Assembly: GCA_039715055.1 (NCBI GenBank)
Contig: JBDLID010000043.1
Coordinates: 1 to 22,934, forward strand
Direction: 5' to 3'
Source: JBDLID01 sp039715055
GTDB taxonomy: Bacteria; Desulfobacterota; Desulfobulbia; Desulfobulbales; Desulfocapsaceae
DNA length: 22,934 bases
Positions 1 through 7,286 of the stretch are shown here, one piece after another. The position numbers were made by a program, and so were the translations under genes. Position 1 is the first letter of the stretch. Every line of letters starts with the position of its first letter. The notes beneath the pieces are model-generated. The model was not told the origin of the DNA. It made no database searches and saw only the letters and a list, made by a program, of their open reading frames with translations.

Positions 1-143
1 ATATCTTTAACACTTTTGCCGGCAGCAGTACAGATCATGGTATCACTGTCGACAAAACGAAAACTCAACTCACTGGCGAGTTGTTTCCCCACCGAACTCT
101 TACCCGTTGCCCGGTAACCAATCAGAATAACCGTTTCTTTCAT
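1..143 (-). CDS. aroK: Shikimate kinase, N-terminal part (runs off the window)
   Basis: This is the first 47 codons of a minus-strand gene whose C-terminus lies beyond base 1. The protein starts MKETVILIGYRATGKSS. The Walker A P-loop (GYRATGKSS, residues 9-17) is followed by D32-S33-D34, which matches the Asp-x-Asp shikimate/magnesium site of the family, and then by the family-like AAGKSVKDI. Shikimate kinase phosphorylates shikimate with ATP in the aromatic amino acid pathway, in the cytoplasm. The start at 143 is the first ATG in frame; only a weak purine stretch (AAAGAA) lies upstream. Other small P-loop kinases such as gluconate kinase are possible, but the D-S-D spacing and the following residues fit AroK best. 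Confidence 0.85.
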   Translation of the reverse strand, partial: MKETVILIGYRATGKSSVGKQLASELSFRFVDSDTMICTAAGKSVKD

Positions 144-377
144 TTTTCATTCTTTTTAGCGGCCGCCTTTTTTTACAGAAAACCGCGCCACATGCGGCTT
201 CACCAAAAAACAGGAACAATCCGGCTGCATACAAGGGGCTTTCTAGACAGACACCAGTTAGTAGTGTATGCTTTCCAGCAGATTCGTGTCAAGGCAGTTC
301 CCTGACGTAACAACAAACCCGATTCACCATCCCCGCCTCCAACATGGGGACGGTCCATACAGCCATCAGGCACTATA

Positions 378-845
378 GTGAAAGTGGATAAATATTTCGA
401 CTCCAATTCTTCCTCTTTTAACGTCTCCGGGTACAACACCGCCCGACAACGCCTGAGCCTTGTTTTTCTTTGCGTCTTCACCATTTTCCCTGGTGGTCTA
501 CTCAGCGGCTGCGGCGCAGATAGTGGTTTTTCCTCCTCTGCTCTGCCCGCCAATGACCATGACGCCCCGCCTCTGATCGAATTAGGCGAACGCTACCGGA
601 TGGCTCTGTCAGACAAAAAACAGCTCAACTATATGCTGGAACACCAGCTTTCCGGTCAGACCCATCGCTGGCAAAATCCAAAATCAGGTCACCGTTATAC
701 TGTCGTTGCCCAGGCTGTTTTTCCCCGGGGACGCCGCAATCAACCCTGTCGAGCCCTGAAAATCACGGCCACCACAGGCAGCAGAAATATAACAGGCACG
801 GAAACCGGCTGCCGTAACGAACACGGCATCTGGCAGCTTCGCTGA
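378..845 (+). CDS. Small lipoprotein with RT0821/Lpp0805-like surface-antigen C-terminus
   Basis: A 155-residue protein starting at GTG 378, with AGG about 7 bases upstream. Residues 27-44 are hydrophobic and end in the lipobox L-S-G-C, with the lipidated cysteine at 45, so the mature protein should be membrane-anchored, probably in the outer membrane. The n-region is unusually long (about 26 residues). The C-terminal half (about 85-155) has the pattern W-x-N-P-x-S-G, then C-R, then G-T-E-T-G-C-R and a final G-I-W-Q-L. This is the layout of the RT0821/Lpp0805 surface-protein domain related to rickettsial 17-kDa antigens. The Gly-zipper segment that often precedes this domain is absent. The two conserved cysteines could form a disulfide. 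Function is unknown. It sits alone between the divergent aroK and the yjbQ operon. Confidence 0.65.
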   Translation: MKVDKYFDSNSSSFNVSGYNTARQRLSLVFLCVFTIFPGGLLSGCGADSGFSSSALPANDHDAPPLIELGERYRMALSDKKQLNYMLEHQLSGQTHRWQNPKSGHRYTVVAQAVFPRGRRNQPCRALKITATTGSRNITGTETGCRNEHGIWQLR

Positions 846-968
846 ATTTTCCTCTTCTCCATCAGCCTGCATTTCTCATCAACATTTTGAGAAAGCAACT
901 CAGAGGAAGCGACAATACAACAAGTAGTCGAATAGTTTTCAGGACAAAGTGAACAAGTGTAAAAACAA

Positions 969-1010
969 CATGAGTCGAGAAGACCGCAGCCGAAATCGCC
1001 TGGACTCATG
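969..1010. repeat. 8-bp inverted repeat upstream of the yjbQ-like gene
   Basis: CATGAGTC at 969-976 is repeated in inverted orientation as GACTCATG at 1003-1010, 26 bases apart and 36 bases before the ATG at 1046. It could be an operator pair or the foot of a leader hairpin. No T-run follows, so it does not look like a terminator. Confidence 0.3.
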
Positions 1011-1045
1011 AGAAATGCAGGTTAACTCCAACCAATAATCGAATT

Positions 1046-1450
1046 ATGCACCAGGGAACATTTTCAGTCACCACCACTCAGCACATGGAACTTGTCGACA
1101 TCACCTCAGAGATCGTGCGGGAACTCAAAAAAAGTACGATCAAGCGGGGAAGATGTTTTCTCTTCAACCCTCACACTACAGCCGGTCTCACCATCAACGA
1201 GGGTGCTGACCCTGCGGTTCGCAGCGATATCATCAAAGGGTTTCGGGAAATCGTCCCCCTCGATTACCCATTCAAACACATGGAGGGGAATTCACCGTCC
1301 CATATCATGGCCTCACTGACCGGCACCTCCCTGGACCTGCTGATCGATGATTCCCGGCTGCTGCTGGGAACCTGGCAGAAGATTTATTTCTGTGAGTACG
1401 ATGGCCCCAGGGTAAGAAAGGTCTATTTTCGTATTACTGAAGATAAATAG
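1046..1450 (+). CDS. yjbQ: YjbQ/UPF0047 family protein
   Basis: At 134 residues this is the usual length for the UPF0047/YjbQ family, members of which are annotated as secondary thiamine-phosphate synthases because some show weak ThiE-like activity. Family signatures are visible: the start T-T-x-H-M-E-L-V-D-I-T, N-P-H-T-T-A-G-L-T-I-N-E (H43, E52), D55, and H78-M-E-G-N82 followed by H86. These His/Asn/Glu residues line the conserved pocket. The start at ATG 1046 fits the family N-terminus, although no Shine-Dalgarno is visible. It is the first gene of a tight four-gene plus-strand run, with 12 bases to the next ORF. The family assignment is firm; the physiological role is not. Confidence 0.85.
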   Translation: MHQGTFSVTTTQHMELVDITSEIVRELKKSTIKRGRCFLFNPHTTAGLTINEGADPAVRSDIIKGFREIVPLDYPFKHMEGNSPSHIMASLTGTSLDLLIDDSRLLLGTWQKIYFCEYDGPRVRKVYFRITEDK

Positions 1451-1462
1451 GGGAAGGTACCA

Positions 1463-1699
1463 ATGACCATTGATCCCCACTCCATGTGTTTCGGCCTCAG
1501 CCGTGACCTGGACCGTAAATCCATGTCCATATTTCTGCAGCTTCTCGGCCGTCCGGAATTTGCTGATCTACTTTCCCGGCGGCTCTCCGAGACAGACATT
1601 GAGAGTAGTGTCTCTTTTCTCACCGGCCTGATGAAACAATACCTTGACGAGGACGAGTATCACGAGCAGTTCCTCCTTGAACCTTCTCCCCATAAATAA
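1463..1699 (+). CDS. 78-residue protein of unknown function
   Basis: I do not recognise this protein. It has 78 residues, no signal peptide and no membrane segment. It is rich in Leu, Asp, Glu and Ser and predicted mainly helical, with an acidic stretch around residues 62-70 (L-D-E-D-E-Y-H-E). A good ribosome binding site (GGGGAAGG) lies about 6 bases before ATG 1463. It is squeezed between yjbQ (12-base gap) and the UbiD-family gene (9-base gap), so translation in the same operon is very likely. A small cytosolic accessory protein is a reasonable reading, without further evidence. Confidence 0.7.
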   Translation: MTIDPHSMCFGLSRDLDRKSMSIFLQLLGRPEFADLLSRRLSETDIESSVSFLTGLMKQYLDEDEYHEQFLLEPSPHK

Positions 1700-1708
1700 A
1701 ATACAGCC

Positions 1709-3487
1709 ATGAATGGTCCACGCCTCAACGACCTCAGAGACTTTATCAGCCTTCTGAAAAAAGAAGACAACCTCCTGCTTGTTGAAGAAGAAGTCGACCC
1801 CTGCCTGGAGATTGCCGAAATCCATCGCCGGGTCATTGAACAACAGGGTCCCGCACTGCTCTTTACCAATGTTAAGGGCAGCCGATTTCCGGTTGTCACC
1901 AACCTGTTCGGTACTAATCACCGGCTGGAGCTGGCCTTTGGCTCCCGTCCACAGCAGTTTGTCCGTGACCTGGTTCAGCTCACCGAGTCGATCATGCCGC
2001 TCAAGATGAAAACGATCTGGGACAACCGGCAGCTCATCAAAGACGGGCTCAAGATCGGCCTGAAGAAAAGCAGTGGCGGCCCCATCCTCGAAAACCTGCA
2101 GCAGCCTGCCCAGCTTGACAGCCTGCCGATGCTCACCTCCTGGCACAGTGACGGCGGACCTTTTGTCACCCTGCCGCTGGTCTATACCGAGCACCCGGAC
2201 GGCCGCGGCCACAACCTCGGCATGTACCGCATCCAGCGCCATGACGCCACCAGTACCGGTATTCACTGGCAGATCCACAAGGGCGGGGGCTACCACTATC
2301 ATGAGGCCGAGAAGCTCAACCAGCCGCTGCCGATGACCCTCTACATCGGCGGACCACCGGCTCTCATGCTTTCAGCCATTGCCCCGCTGCCCGAGGATAT
2401 CCCGGAGTTGATGCTGAGCTCGCTTCTCATCGGTGACAAGCTGGCCATGACCGACGATCCGCTGGGAGGACACAGGCTGGTGGCTGGTGTTGAATTTGCG
2501 GTCAAGGGCAGTGTAGCCCCCCATGTCCGGAAACCGGAAGGTCCTTTTGGCGACCACTACGGCTATAACTCCCTGGAGCATGACTACCCTGTTTTCCAGG
2601 CCTCCCACCTCTACCACCGTAACGACGCCATCTACCCGGCAACCGTGGTGGGACGTCCTAAGCAGGAAGACTACTTTATCGGCGACTTCCTCCAGGACCT
2701 GCTCTCCCCTCTGTTTCCCCTGGTGATGAAAGGTGTCCGTGAATTGAAAACCTTTGGTGAAACCGGGTTCCACTGCCTGGCTGCGGCCCGGGTGGCAGAC
2801 CGTTACCCGCGTGAGGCCTTTGCTTGCGGCCTGCGCATCCTTGGAGAAGGCCAGCTCTCTCTCACCAAGTTTCTGCTCATTACCGACGGCGGTATCGACA
2901 TTACCGATTTCGGGGCTCTCTGGACCCATATCCTGGAGCGGATCGACTGGCGAACCGACCTCTTCGTCTTTGCCAACGTCTCCCAGGACACCCTCGATTA
3001 TACCGGGCCATCGGTCAACAAGGGGTCCAAGGCTATGATGATGGGACTCGGCAGGGAGGTAAAAAACATCCTTGCCCGTGAATTTAACGGCTCACTGCCC
3101 AAAGGGTGCCGCCGCCCCACTGTCTTTCTGCCCGGCACCCTCGTCATCGAGGGCGACAGCTACCAGGAGGCACCGGAGCTTGCAGCAACCGTCAGTGAGG
3201 AACAGGGATTGTCCGGCTTCCAGGTCATCGTTCTGGTGGATAACAGCAAAGAGGCGACCTGCTCAATGCAGGAGTTCTTGTGGACGTTTTTCACCCGCTT
3301 TGAACCCGCCGCCGACATCCATGGCGCCGTCTCCACCCTGTCACGTTTTCATGTCGGGCTCACACCGCCCATCATTTTCGACTGCCGGATGAAACCGTGG
3401 TACACCGAGGTGTTAGAGGTGGACCAGAAGACCAGGGAGCTGGTCGATGGCCGGATCGACAAGCTCCTGCCGCCACACCTGCGATGA
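1709..3487 (+). CDS. ubiD: UbiD-family prenylated-FMN-dependent decarboxylase
   Basis: A 592-residue member of the UbiD family, which uses prenylated FMN to decarboxylate aromatic or unsaturated acids. In anaerobes without ubiquinone, family members of this sort are usually assigned to menaquinone synthesis. The prFMN-binding stretch is recognisable: M-Y-R-I-Q-R, then H-W-x-x-H-K-G-G-G. The catalytic segment P276-E-G-P-F-G-D282-H-Y-G-Y resembles the P-E-G-P-Y-G-D-H-T-G-Y of E. coli UbiD. It is about 100 residues longer than E. coli UbiD (497). The start at ATG 1709 lies 9 bases after the preceding stop. The stop overlaps the start of the pseudouridine synthase gene by ATGA, so the two are translationally coupled. 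No UbiX partner is in the window. The real substrate cannot be told from sequence. Confidence 0.85.
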   Translation: MNGPRLNDLRDFISLLKKEDNLLLVEEEVDPCLEIAEIHRRVIEQQGPALLFTNVKGSRFPVVTNLFGTNHRLELAFGSRPQQFVRDLVQLTESIMPLKMKTIWDNRQLIKDGLKIGLKKSSGGPILENLQQPAQLDSLPMLTSWHSDGGPFVTLPLVYTEHPDGRGHNLGMYRIQRHDATSTGIHWQIHKGGGYHYHEAEKLNQPLPMTLYIGGPPALMLSAIAPLPEDIPELMLSSLLIGDKLAMTDDPLGGHRLVAGVEFAVKGSVAPHVRKPEGPFGDHYGYNSLEHDYPVFQASHLYHRNDAIYPATVVGRPKQEDYFIGDFLQDLLSPLFPLVMKGVRELKTFGETGFHCLAAARVADRYPREAFACGLRILGEGQLSLTKFLLITDGGIDITDFGALWTHILERIDWRTDLFVFANVSQDTLDYTGPSVNKGSKAMMMGLGREVKNILAREFNGSLPKGCRRPTVFLPGTLVIEGDSYQEAPELAATVSEEQGLSGFQVIVLVDNSKEATCSMQEFLWTFFTRFEPAADIHGAVSTLSRFHVGLTPPIIFDCRMKPWYTEVLEVDQKTRELVDGRIDKLLPPHLR

Positions 3488-4230
3488 GCGAGGTGGTTCG
3501 GCTACAGAAATACCTGGCCTCCTGCGGTATTGCCTCGAGGAGAAAAGCGGAAGAGCTGATTCAGGAGGGACGGGTATCGGTTGACGGAAAGACCGTCACT
3601 TCAATGGGCTTTAAAGTCGACTCTGCCCGGCAGAAGGTGCATTTTGACAACAAACTGGTCAAACCGCAGGCAAGTCACACCTACATCCTCCTCAACAAGC
3701 CGGCAGGCTATGTCACCACTCTGTCCGATCCTCAAAACAGGCGTATCGTCACCGAACTCATCGGAGATGAAATCAAGGCACGTCTTTTCCCTGTGGGCCG
3801 CCTCGACCTCAACACCAAAGGAGCCCTGATCCTGACCGATGACGGTAATCTGGCGCAGAAGATTCAGCATCCAAGCTTTGAGGTAAAGAAAAGTTATCAG
3901 GCCCTGGTCAAGGGATTGGTGTCCAGAAAAAAACTGGATCGCCTTGCCCGGGGAATCGTCCTTGACGGGCGTCGCACCGCTCCTGCCAGGCTATCGATAA
4001 TACAGGAGAGTCGCACTACAACGCTTGTCCGCATCACCATCCATGAAGGAAAAAAACGCCAGGTAAGAAAGATGTTTGGGGCCATCGGCCACCCGGTGAT
4101 AGAGCTGACCCGCATCGCCTACGGCAGCCTGTACCTCGATGATCTGGCCGAAGGAAGCTATCGCGTTCTCGGTGATAAAGATTTAGCGAAAATTTTTTCT
4201 AATAAATTTCCTTTACAAAAGAAAAAATAG
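3484..4230 (+). CDS. rluB: Pseudouridine synthase, RsuA/RluB family
   Basis: A 248-residue rRNA-modifying enzyme. The start chosen is ATG 3484, inside the ATGA overlap with the UbiD-family gene; a longer in-frame extension back to 3397 exists but would run through that gene. Residues 1-60 form an S4 RNA-binding domain (V-R-L-Q-K-Y-L-A-S-C-G-I-A-S-R-R). The catalytic motif G-R-L-D-L-N-T-K-G places the nucleophilic aspartate at 108. The late family motif K-K-R-Q-V-R-K-M-F is also present. Such enzymes isomerise one uridine in 23S (RluB, position 2605) or 16S (RsuA) rRNA. I prefer RluB because of N-terminal similarity, but RluE/RluF-like specificity cannot be excluded. Confidence 0.85.
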   Translation: MSEVVRLQKYLASCGIASRRKAEELIQEGRVSVDGKTVTSMGFKVDSARQKVHFDNKLVKPQASHTYILLNKPAGYVTTLSDPQNRRIVTELIGDEIKARLFPVGRLDLNTKGALILTDDGNLAQKIQHPSFEVKKSYQALVKGLVSRKKLDRLARGIVLDGRRTAPARLSIIQESRTTTLVRITIHEGKKRQVRKMFGAIGHPVIELTRIAYGSLYLDDLAEGSYRVLGDKDLAKIFSNKFPLQKKK

Positions 4231-4295
4231 CTGATTAAATCTAAAGAGTTATAAATCAAGTCGCTTAAAATGCAGCTGGCCTGACCATTTTTTTC

Positions 4296-4332
4296 CGGGA
4301 GAGCAGCGGGCTTTTAGCTCGGAGAACTCCCG
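4296..4332 (+). promoter_or_regulatory. Structured leader upstream of the HU/IHF-like gene
   Basis: CGGGAG (4296-4301) pairs with CTCCCG (4327-4332), and inside it GAGC (4301-4304) can pair with GCTC (4317-4320). The element lies about 65 bases before the HU/IHF ATG. A T7 run precedes the stem and an A-run follows it, so on the plus strand it is not a canonical terminator for rluB. It may stabilise or regulate the downstream mRNA. Confidence 0.35.
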
Positions 4333-4398
4333 AAAAGACTCAAATGGAATTATTCCTTCGGCCGGTTGCCAACCGCCCTCAATGCACAGGAGTGAGGC

Positions 4399-4710
4399 AT
4401 GAACAAATCGGAACTTATTGAAGCCCTGTCACAGGACATCGACATCCCCCATCGAGATGCCGCTGCAATAACCAACACCATCATTCAAACGATGACGGAT
4501 GCCCTGGCCAAAGGTGACAGTATTGAAATTCGCGGCTTTGGCAGTTTTGTGATCAAAAAGTACGATGCCTACGAGGGAAGAAACCCGAAAAGCGGCGAAA
4601 AAATCATGGTCAAACCCAAAAAACTTCCATTCTTCAAGGTTGGCAAAGATCTGCGGGAGCAGGTCAACTCCAATTTCACAGTTAAAAAGAAAAAGAAGAA
4701 GAAAAAGTAA
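4399..4710 (+). CDS. HU/IHF-family DNA-binding protein with polylysine tail
   Basis: A 103-residue nucleoid protein, preceded by a strong ribosome binding site (AGGAGTGAGGC then ATG). The N-terminus M-N-K-S-E-L-I-E-A-L, the G-F-G-S-F motif (about 46-50) and the DNA-intercalating arm with G-R-N-P-K-S-G-E-K are typical of HU/IHF subunits; overall it is closest in style to IHF-beta. HU-like proteins are usually 90-95 residues. This one ends in eight consecutive lysines (96-103), coded by mixed AAA/AAG codons, which should raise DNA affinity. Homodimer versus heterodimer cannot be decided here. It appears to be its own transcription unit, with a leader hairpin upstream and a terminator downstream. 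Confidence 0.9.
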   Translation: MNKSELIEALSQDIDIPHRDAAAITNTIIQTMTDALAKGDSIEIRGFGSFVIKKYDAYEGRNPKSGEKIMVKPKKLPFFKVGKDLREQVNSNFTVKKKKKKKK

Positions 4711-4724
4711 CCTCTTGTTTGATC

Positions 4725-4758
4725 GCGGGCTGAAATGATGGCCGTCATTTCAGCCCGC
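4725..4758. terminator. Terminator between convergent HU/IHF and rimO genes
   Basis: A perfect 14-bp inverted repeat (4725-4738 with 4745-4758) has a 6-base loop. On the plus strand it is followed by a pyrimidine-rich stretch (TATTTCTCTT), fitting termination of the HU/IHF transcript. It abuts the rimO stop codon (4758-4760), so it may also end the minus-strand operon, although no T-run follows on that side. Confidence 0.75.
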
Positions 4759-6104
4759 TATTTCTCTTCGTCTCTTTTCAGCACAGCTCCCACCAAATCA
4801 TAGATCTGGGCCTCGTCTATCCGGACATCGACGATATCACCCGCTGACACCTCTCCCTCTGTGATATAGACACAGCCGTCTATCTGGGGAGCCTGGAAGC
4901 GTGTTCTCCCCTCAAGGAGCAGGTCACTCTCCCGGCTCAGCCCCTCAATAATAACCGGCTCTATCCTGCCCACATAACTCTTGAGTTTCTTACTCGATAT
5001 GTCGGCCTGGATCGAACTGATCCTCTCAAACCGCTCCTTCTTTTCCTCCTCAGAACATTGATCTGAAAAATGCTCGGAAGCGCTGCCGGGTTCGTTGGCA
5101 TAGCTGAACAGACCAACATGGTCGAGCTCGGCATGACGCAGGAACCTCTCAAGTTCAGCCATATCGCTTTCGGTCTCACCTGGGAATCCCACCATGATCG
5201 TTGTACGGATAGCGATCTCAGGATCAGTTGCCCGGATTGTGTCCACCAGGTTGTAGAGCAAACGATTATCGTAATGACGATTCATCCTCTTCAGCACCGG
5301 ATCACTTACATGCTGAAAGGGAATATCAAGGTAGGGCAGAATTCTCTGCTGACCTTTAATCAATGACAGCAGTTCTCCGGTAATACCGGATGGATAAAGG
5401 TAGAGTAAACGAATCCATGGAATATCTGTTGACTCAAGCAGCCTCGGCAGAAGCTGCTCCAATCCATTTTTCAAACCAAGGTCATTGCCGTAGGCCGTCA
5501 GATCCTGAGCAATCAGGCAGAGCTCTTTTACCCCACGGCCTGCAAGACGATTTGCCTCAACGACAAGATCTTCAATGGGGCGGCTCCGCAGTGAACCGCG
5601 GATTGAGGGGATCATGCAGTAGGAGCAGCGATTATCACACCCCTCGGTCAGCTTTAACCACGATTGAAAATGGGGACTGGAAACAATCCGCGGCAGGGTT
5701 GCGTCCATGAGAAACCGGTCTGGACGATAGAGGCGCTCGTTGAGCCGGCCGGAAGTCAGTTTTTCGATCAGGGTCGCGATCTCACTGACACCTTCGGTGG
5801 ACACAAAGAGATCCACCTCGGGCAGGTCCTCAAGAAGGTCCTCCCTGTATCGCTCAACCAGGCAGCCGGTGACAACAAGATAGTTCGGCCGGGACTCCTC
5901 CTTGATCTTTGCCAGCCCAAGGATCTCTTCCACCGCCTCTTCAACGGCAGATTGTATAAAACCGCAGGTATTGACGAGAAGAAGGTCAGCCTCACGAGGG
6001 TCATCACAGACCTCCCAGCCACTCTCACCGAGCAATCCGAGCATGACCTCAGAGTCAACCAGATTTTTTGGACAGCCGAGACTGACCGGATGCAGGCGGG
6101 CCAT
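4758..6104 (-). CDS. rimO: Ribosomal protein S12 methylthiotransferase RimO
   Basis: A 448-residue radical-SAM enzyme that methylthiolates the conserved aspartate of ribosomal protein S12. The N-terminal UPF0004 domain carries cysteines 11 (S-L-G-C-P-K-N-L-V-D-S-E), 47 (N-T-C-G) and 81 (T-G-C-L) for the auxiliary 4Fe-4S cluster. The radical-SAM cluster motif is C156-x3-C160-x2-C163 (E-G-C-D-N-R-C-S-Y-C). A TRAM RNA/protein-binding domain closes the protein (about 380-445). The S-L-G-C-P-K-N start and D-x-E motif distinguish RimO from MiaB. The ATG at 6104 is chosen over one 36 bases upstream because GGGAGA sits about 8 bases before it and the family starts here. The gene begins 13 bases after the phosphorylase-like gene ends, so they likely share a transcript. 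Confidence 0.95.
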   Translation of the reverse strand: MARLHPVSLGCPKNLVDSEVMLGLLGESGWEVCDDPREADLLLVNTCGFIQSAVEEAVEEILGLAKIKEESRPNYLVVTGCLVERYREDLLEDLPEVDLFVSTEGVSEIATLIEKLTSGRLNERLYRPDRFLMDATLPRIVSSPHFQSWLKLTEGCDNRCSYCMIPSIRGSLRSRPIEDLVVEANRLAGRGVKELCLIAQDLTAYGNDLGLKNGLEQLLPRLLESTDIPWIRLLYLYPSGITGELLSLIKGQQRILPYLDIPFQHVSDPVLKRMNRHYDNRLLYNLVDTIRATDPEIAIRTTIMVGFPGETESDMAELERFLRHAELDHVGLFSYANEPGSASEHFSDQCSEEEKKERFERISSIQADISSKKLKSYVGRIEPVIIEGLSRESDLLLEGRTRFQAPQIDGCVYITEGEVSAGDIVDVRIDEAQIYDLVGAVLKRDEEK

Positions 6105-6117
6105 TGACAGTTCTCCC

Positions 6118-6843
6118 TTAGAGGCTGCCGTTCTCGGCAAGTTGCAGGAGCAGAGAACGGATTTTCACATTCATTTTTTTATAAACCGGTTGGGAAAAAC
6201 CGGCTTTCCATGGGGTGCGCCACAGCTCATCAGAGACCAGAAAAAGCCCCCCAAAATCAATCCCGCGGCAAGCCGCCACGCAGCAGAGTGCAGAATACTC
6301 CATATCCACCCCAATGACACCACGCTTCTTAAATTCGTCAAGCATTGAACGAGCCTCACGATAAGGCGCGTCAGTGGACCACAGCGATCCATGACAAGCC
6401 TTGAGGTGTTGTAAATCGAGCCCAGCCTGCAATCGAGCTGCAGCCCTTTGTGACGGCAGAAACTGACTGTCTTTACTGTAATACCCGGATGTCCCTTCTC
6501 CGCAAAATGCCTTACCGCCAATGAGCAGATCACCAACTGTGAGCTCTTCATCGAGGACACCGCAGCAGGATAAAAGATAGATCCGTTTGGCTCCCAGGGC
6601 AATCAATTTTTCCAGGGCCATTACCGCCATTGGTGCTCCCACACCAGGCCCGGCGACAAAAAAACTTTTCGCCGCGTTCACACACAGGCTTGAATTATAA
6701 AAGAAATGTTTCCGCCCGCCGGCCGCTTTGACAAAAGACACAGCAGCCCTGGCGTCTCCTGGATTAACAAACAGAAGTCCCAGGGGCGGCAGCTTTTTTT
6801 CTCCGGGTAGCCGGTCGGGATTTAAAATGTACTTTTCCATCAT
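6118..6843 (-). CDS. Divergent nucleoside phosphorylase (PNP_UDP_1 family)
   Basis: A 241-residue protein of the purine/uridine phosphorylase fold. Family features are the P-G-D (28-30) phosphate-loop remnant, G-P-G-V-G-A-P-M-A (65-73), a G-D-L-L-I segment (104-108), the ribose-binding V-D-M-E-Y-S-A (179-185) and S-D-E-L (204-207). The segment that in E. coli uridine phosphorylase reads R-V-G-T-T-G, whose arginine binds phosphate, is L-L-S-C-C-G here (90-95), so a key phosphate ligand seems lost. It may be a nucleosidase, or a phosphorylase with altered chemistry. Start: ATG 6843, or the adjacent ATG 6840, with GCAGGG just upstream; an in-frame extension to 6930 would run through the atpE terminator. 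It is co-directional with rimO, 13 bases apart. Confidence 0.7.
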   Translation of the reverse strand: MMEKYILNPDRLPGEKKLPPLGLLFVNPGDARAAVSFVKAAGGRKHFFYNSSLCVNAAKSFFVAGPGVGAPMAVMALEKLIALGAKRIYLLSCCGVLDEELTVGDLLIGGKAFCGEGTSGYYSKDSQFLPSQRAAARLQAGLDLQHLKACHGSLWSTDAPYREARSMLDEFKKRGVIGVDMEYSALCCVAACRGIDFGGLFLVSDELWRTPWKAGFSQPVYKKMNVKIRSLLLQLAENGSL

Positions 6844-6877
6844 ACCCTGCAGACCTTGAGTGTGGCATTGAGGAGCC

Positions 6878-6918
6878 AAAAGAAAAGGGGCCCTGCAGTC
6901 ACAACTGCAAGGCCCCTT
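6878..6918 (-). terminator. Rho-independent terminator of the F0 operon
   Basis: Arms of 14 bases at 6905-6918 and 6885-6898 pair with a single mismatch around a 6-base loop. On the minus strand the hairpin is followed by TTTTCTTTT. It lies about 38 bases after the atpE stop and separates the ATP synthase genes from the phosphorylase-like gene. A second smaller inverted repeat (6921-6941, GGTGGATCAA arms) lies between it and the atpE stop. Confidence 0.85.
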
Positions 6919-6955
6919 CTGGTGGATCAAATTGATCCGCCTGATACGTCTGCGA

Positions 6956-7207
6956 TTAGCCCATCAGCGGGTTAGCGTAAAGCAGGATCAGGGAGATAAC
7001 GAGACCGTAAATGGCAACAGACTCGGCAAGGGCCATACCAAGAATCATGAAGGTCATGAGCTTGGGCTGTACCTCGGGGTTACGAGCGAGACCCTGGGTG
7101 GCGCCGTTACCAACGCTACCGATACCGATACCGGCTCCGAGACCTGCAAGTCCGATAGACAGTGCAGCACCAATACTAATCAGTCCTAACATCAAGTTAC
7201 TTTCCAT
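6956..7207 (-). CDS. atpE: ATP synthase F0 subunit c
   Basis: An 83-residue, two-helix membrane protein, the proteolipid of the rotating c-ring. The conserved polar loop A-R-N-P-E joins the helices, and the ion-carrying carboxylate is E62 in helix 2 (A-E-S-V-A-I-Y). Helix 1 has the glycine-rich G-x-G repeats needed for ring packing. At the position of Gln32 in the sodium-type Ilyobacter ring there is I29, and Thr67 is replaced by V64, while Ser63 and Tyr67 remain, which points to proton rather than sodium coupling. A strong ribosome binding site (AAGGAGA) precedes ATG 7207. It is the last gene of the F0 operon and is followed by a terminator. Subunits b and delta and the F1 genes are not in the window. 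Confidence 0.95.
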   Translation of the reverse strand: MESNLMLGLISIGAALSIGLAGLGAGIGIGSVGNGATQGLARNPEVQPKLMTFMILGMALAESVAIYGLVISLILLYANPLMG

Positions 7208-7252
7208 TGTGTTTCTCCTTGTAAGTTAATTTTTTTGGCCTTCTTCCTAGGT

Positions 7253-7286
7253 CAGTCTCTGTCGGAACACTCACAGACAGAGACTG
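7253..7286 (-). repeat. Stem-loop in the atpB-atpE intergenic region
   Basis: An 11-bp perfect inverted repeat (7253-7263 with 7276-7286) with a 12-base loop lies in the 126-base spacer between atpB and atpE. No T-run follows on the minus strand, so termination is unlikely. Its position, about 45 bases before the atpE start, fits an mRNA-stabilising or processing hairpin that could help raise subunit c output over subunit a. Confidence 0.5.

Noticed and set aside
200..553. 117-residue minus-strand ORF overlapping the lipoprotein gene
   Set aside because: It is antisense to the signal peptide region of a better supported gene and shows no recognisable domain.
740..1009. Cysteine-rich 89-residue ORF on the minus strand
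   Set aside because: It overlaps the end of the lipoprotein gene in antisense, has no ribosome binding site, and its composition fits a shadow plus AT-rich intergenic sequence.
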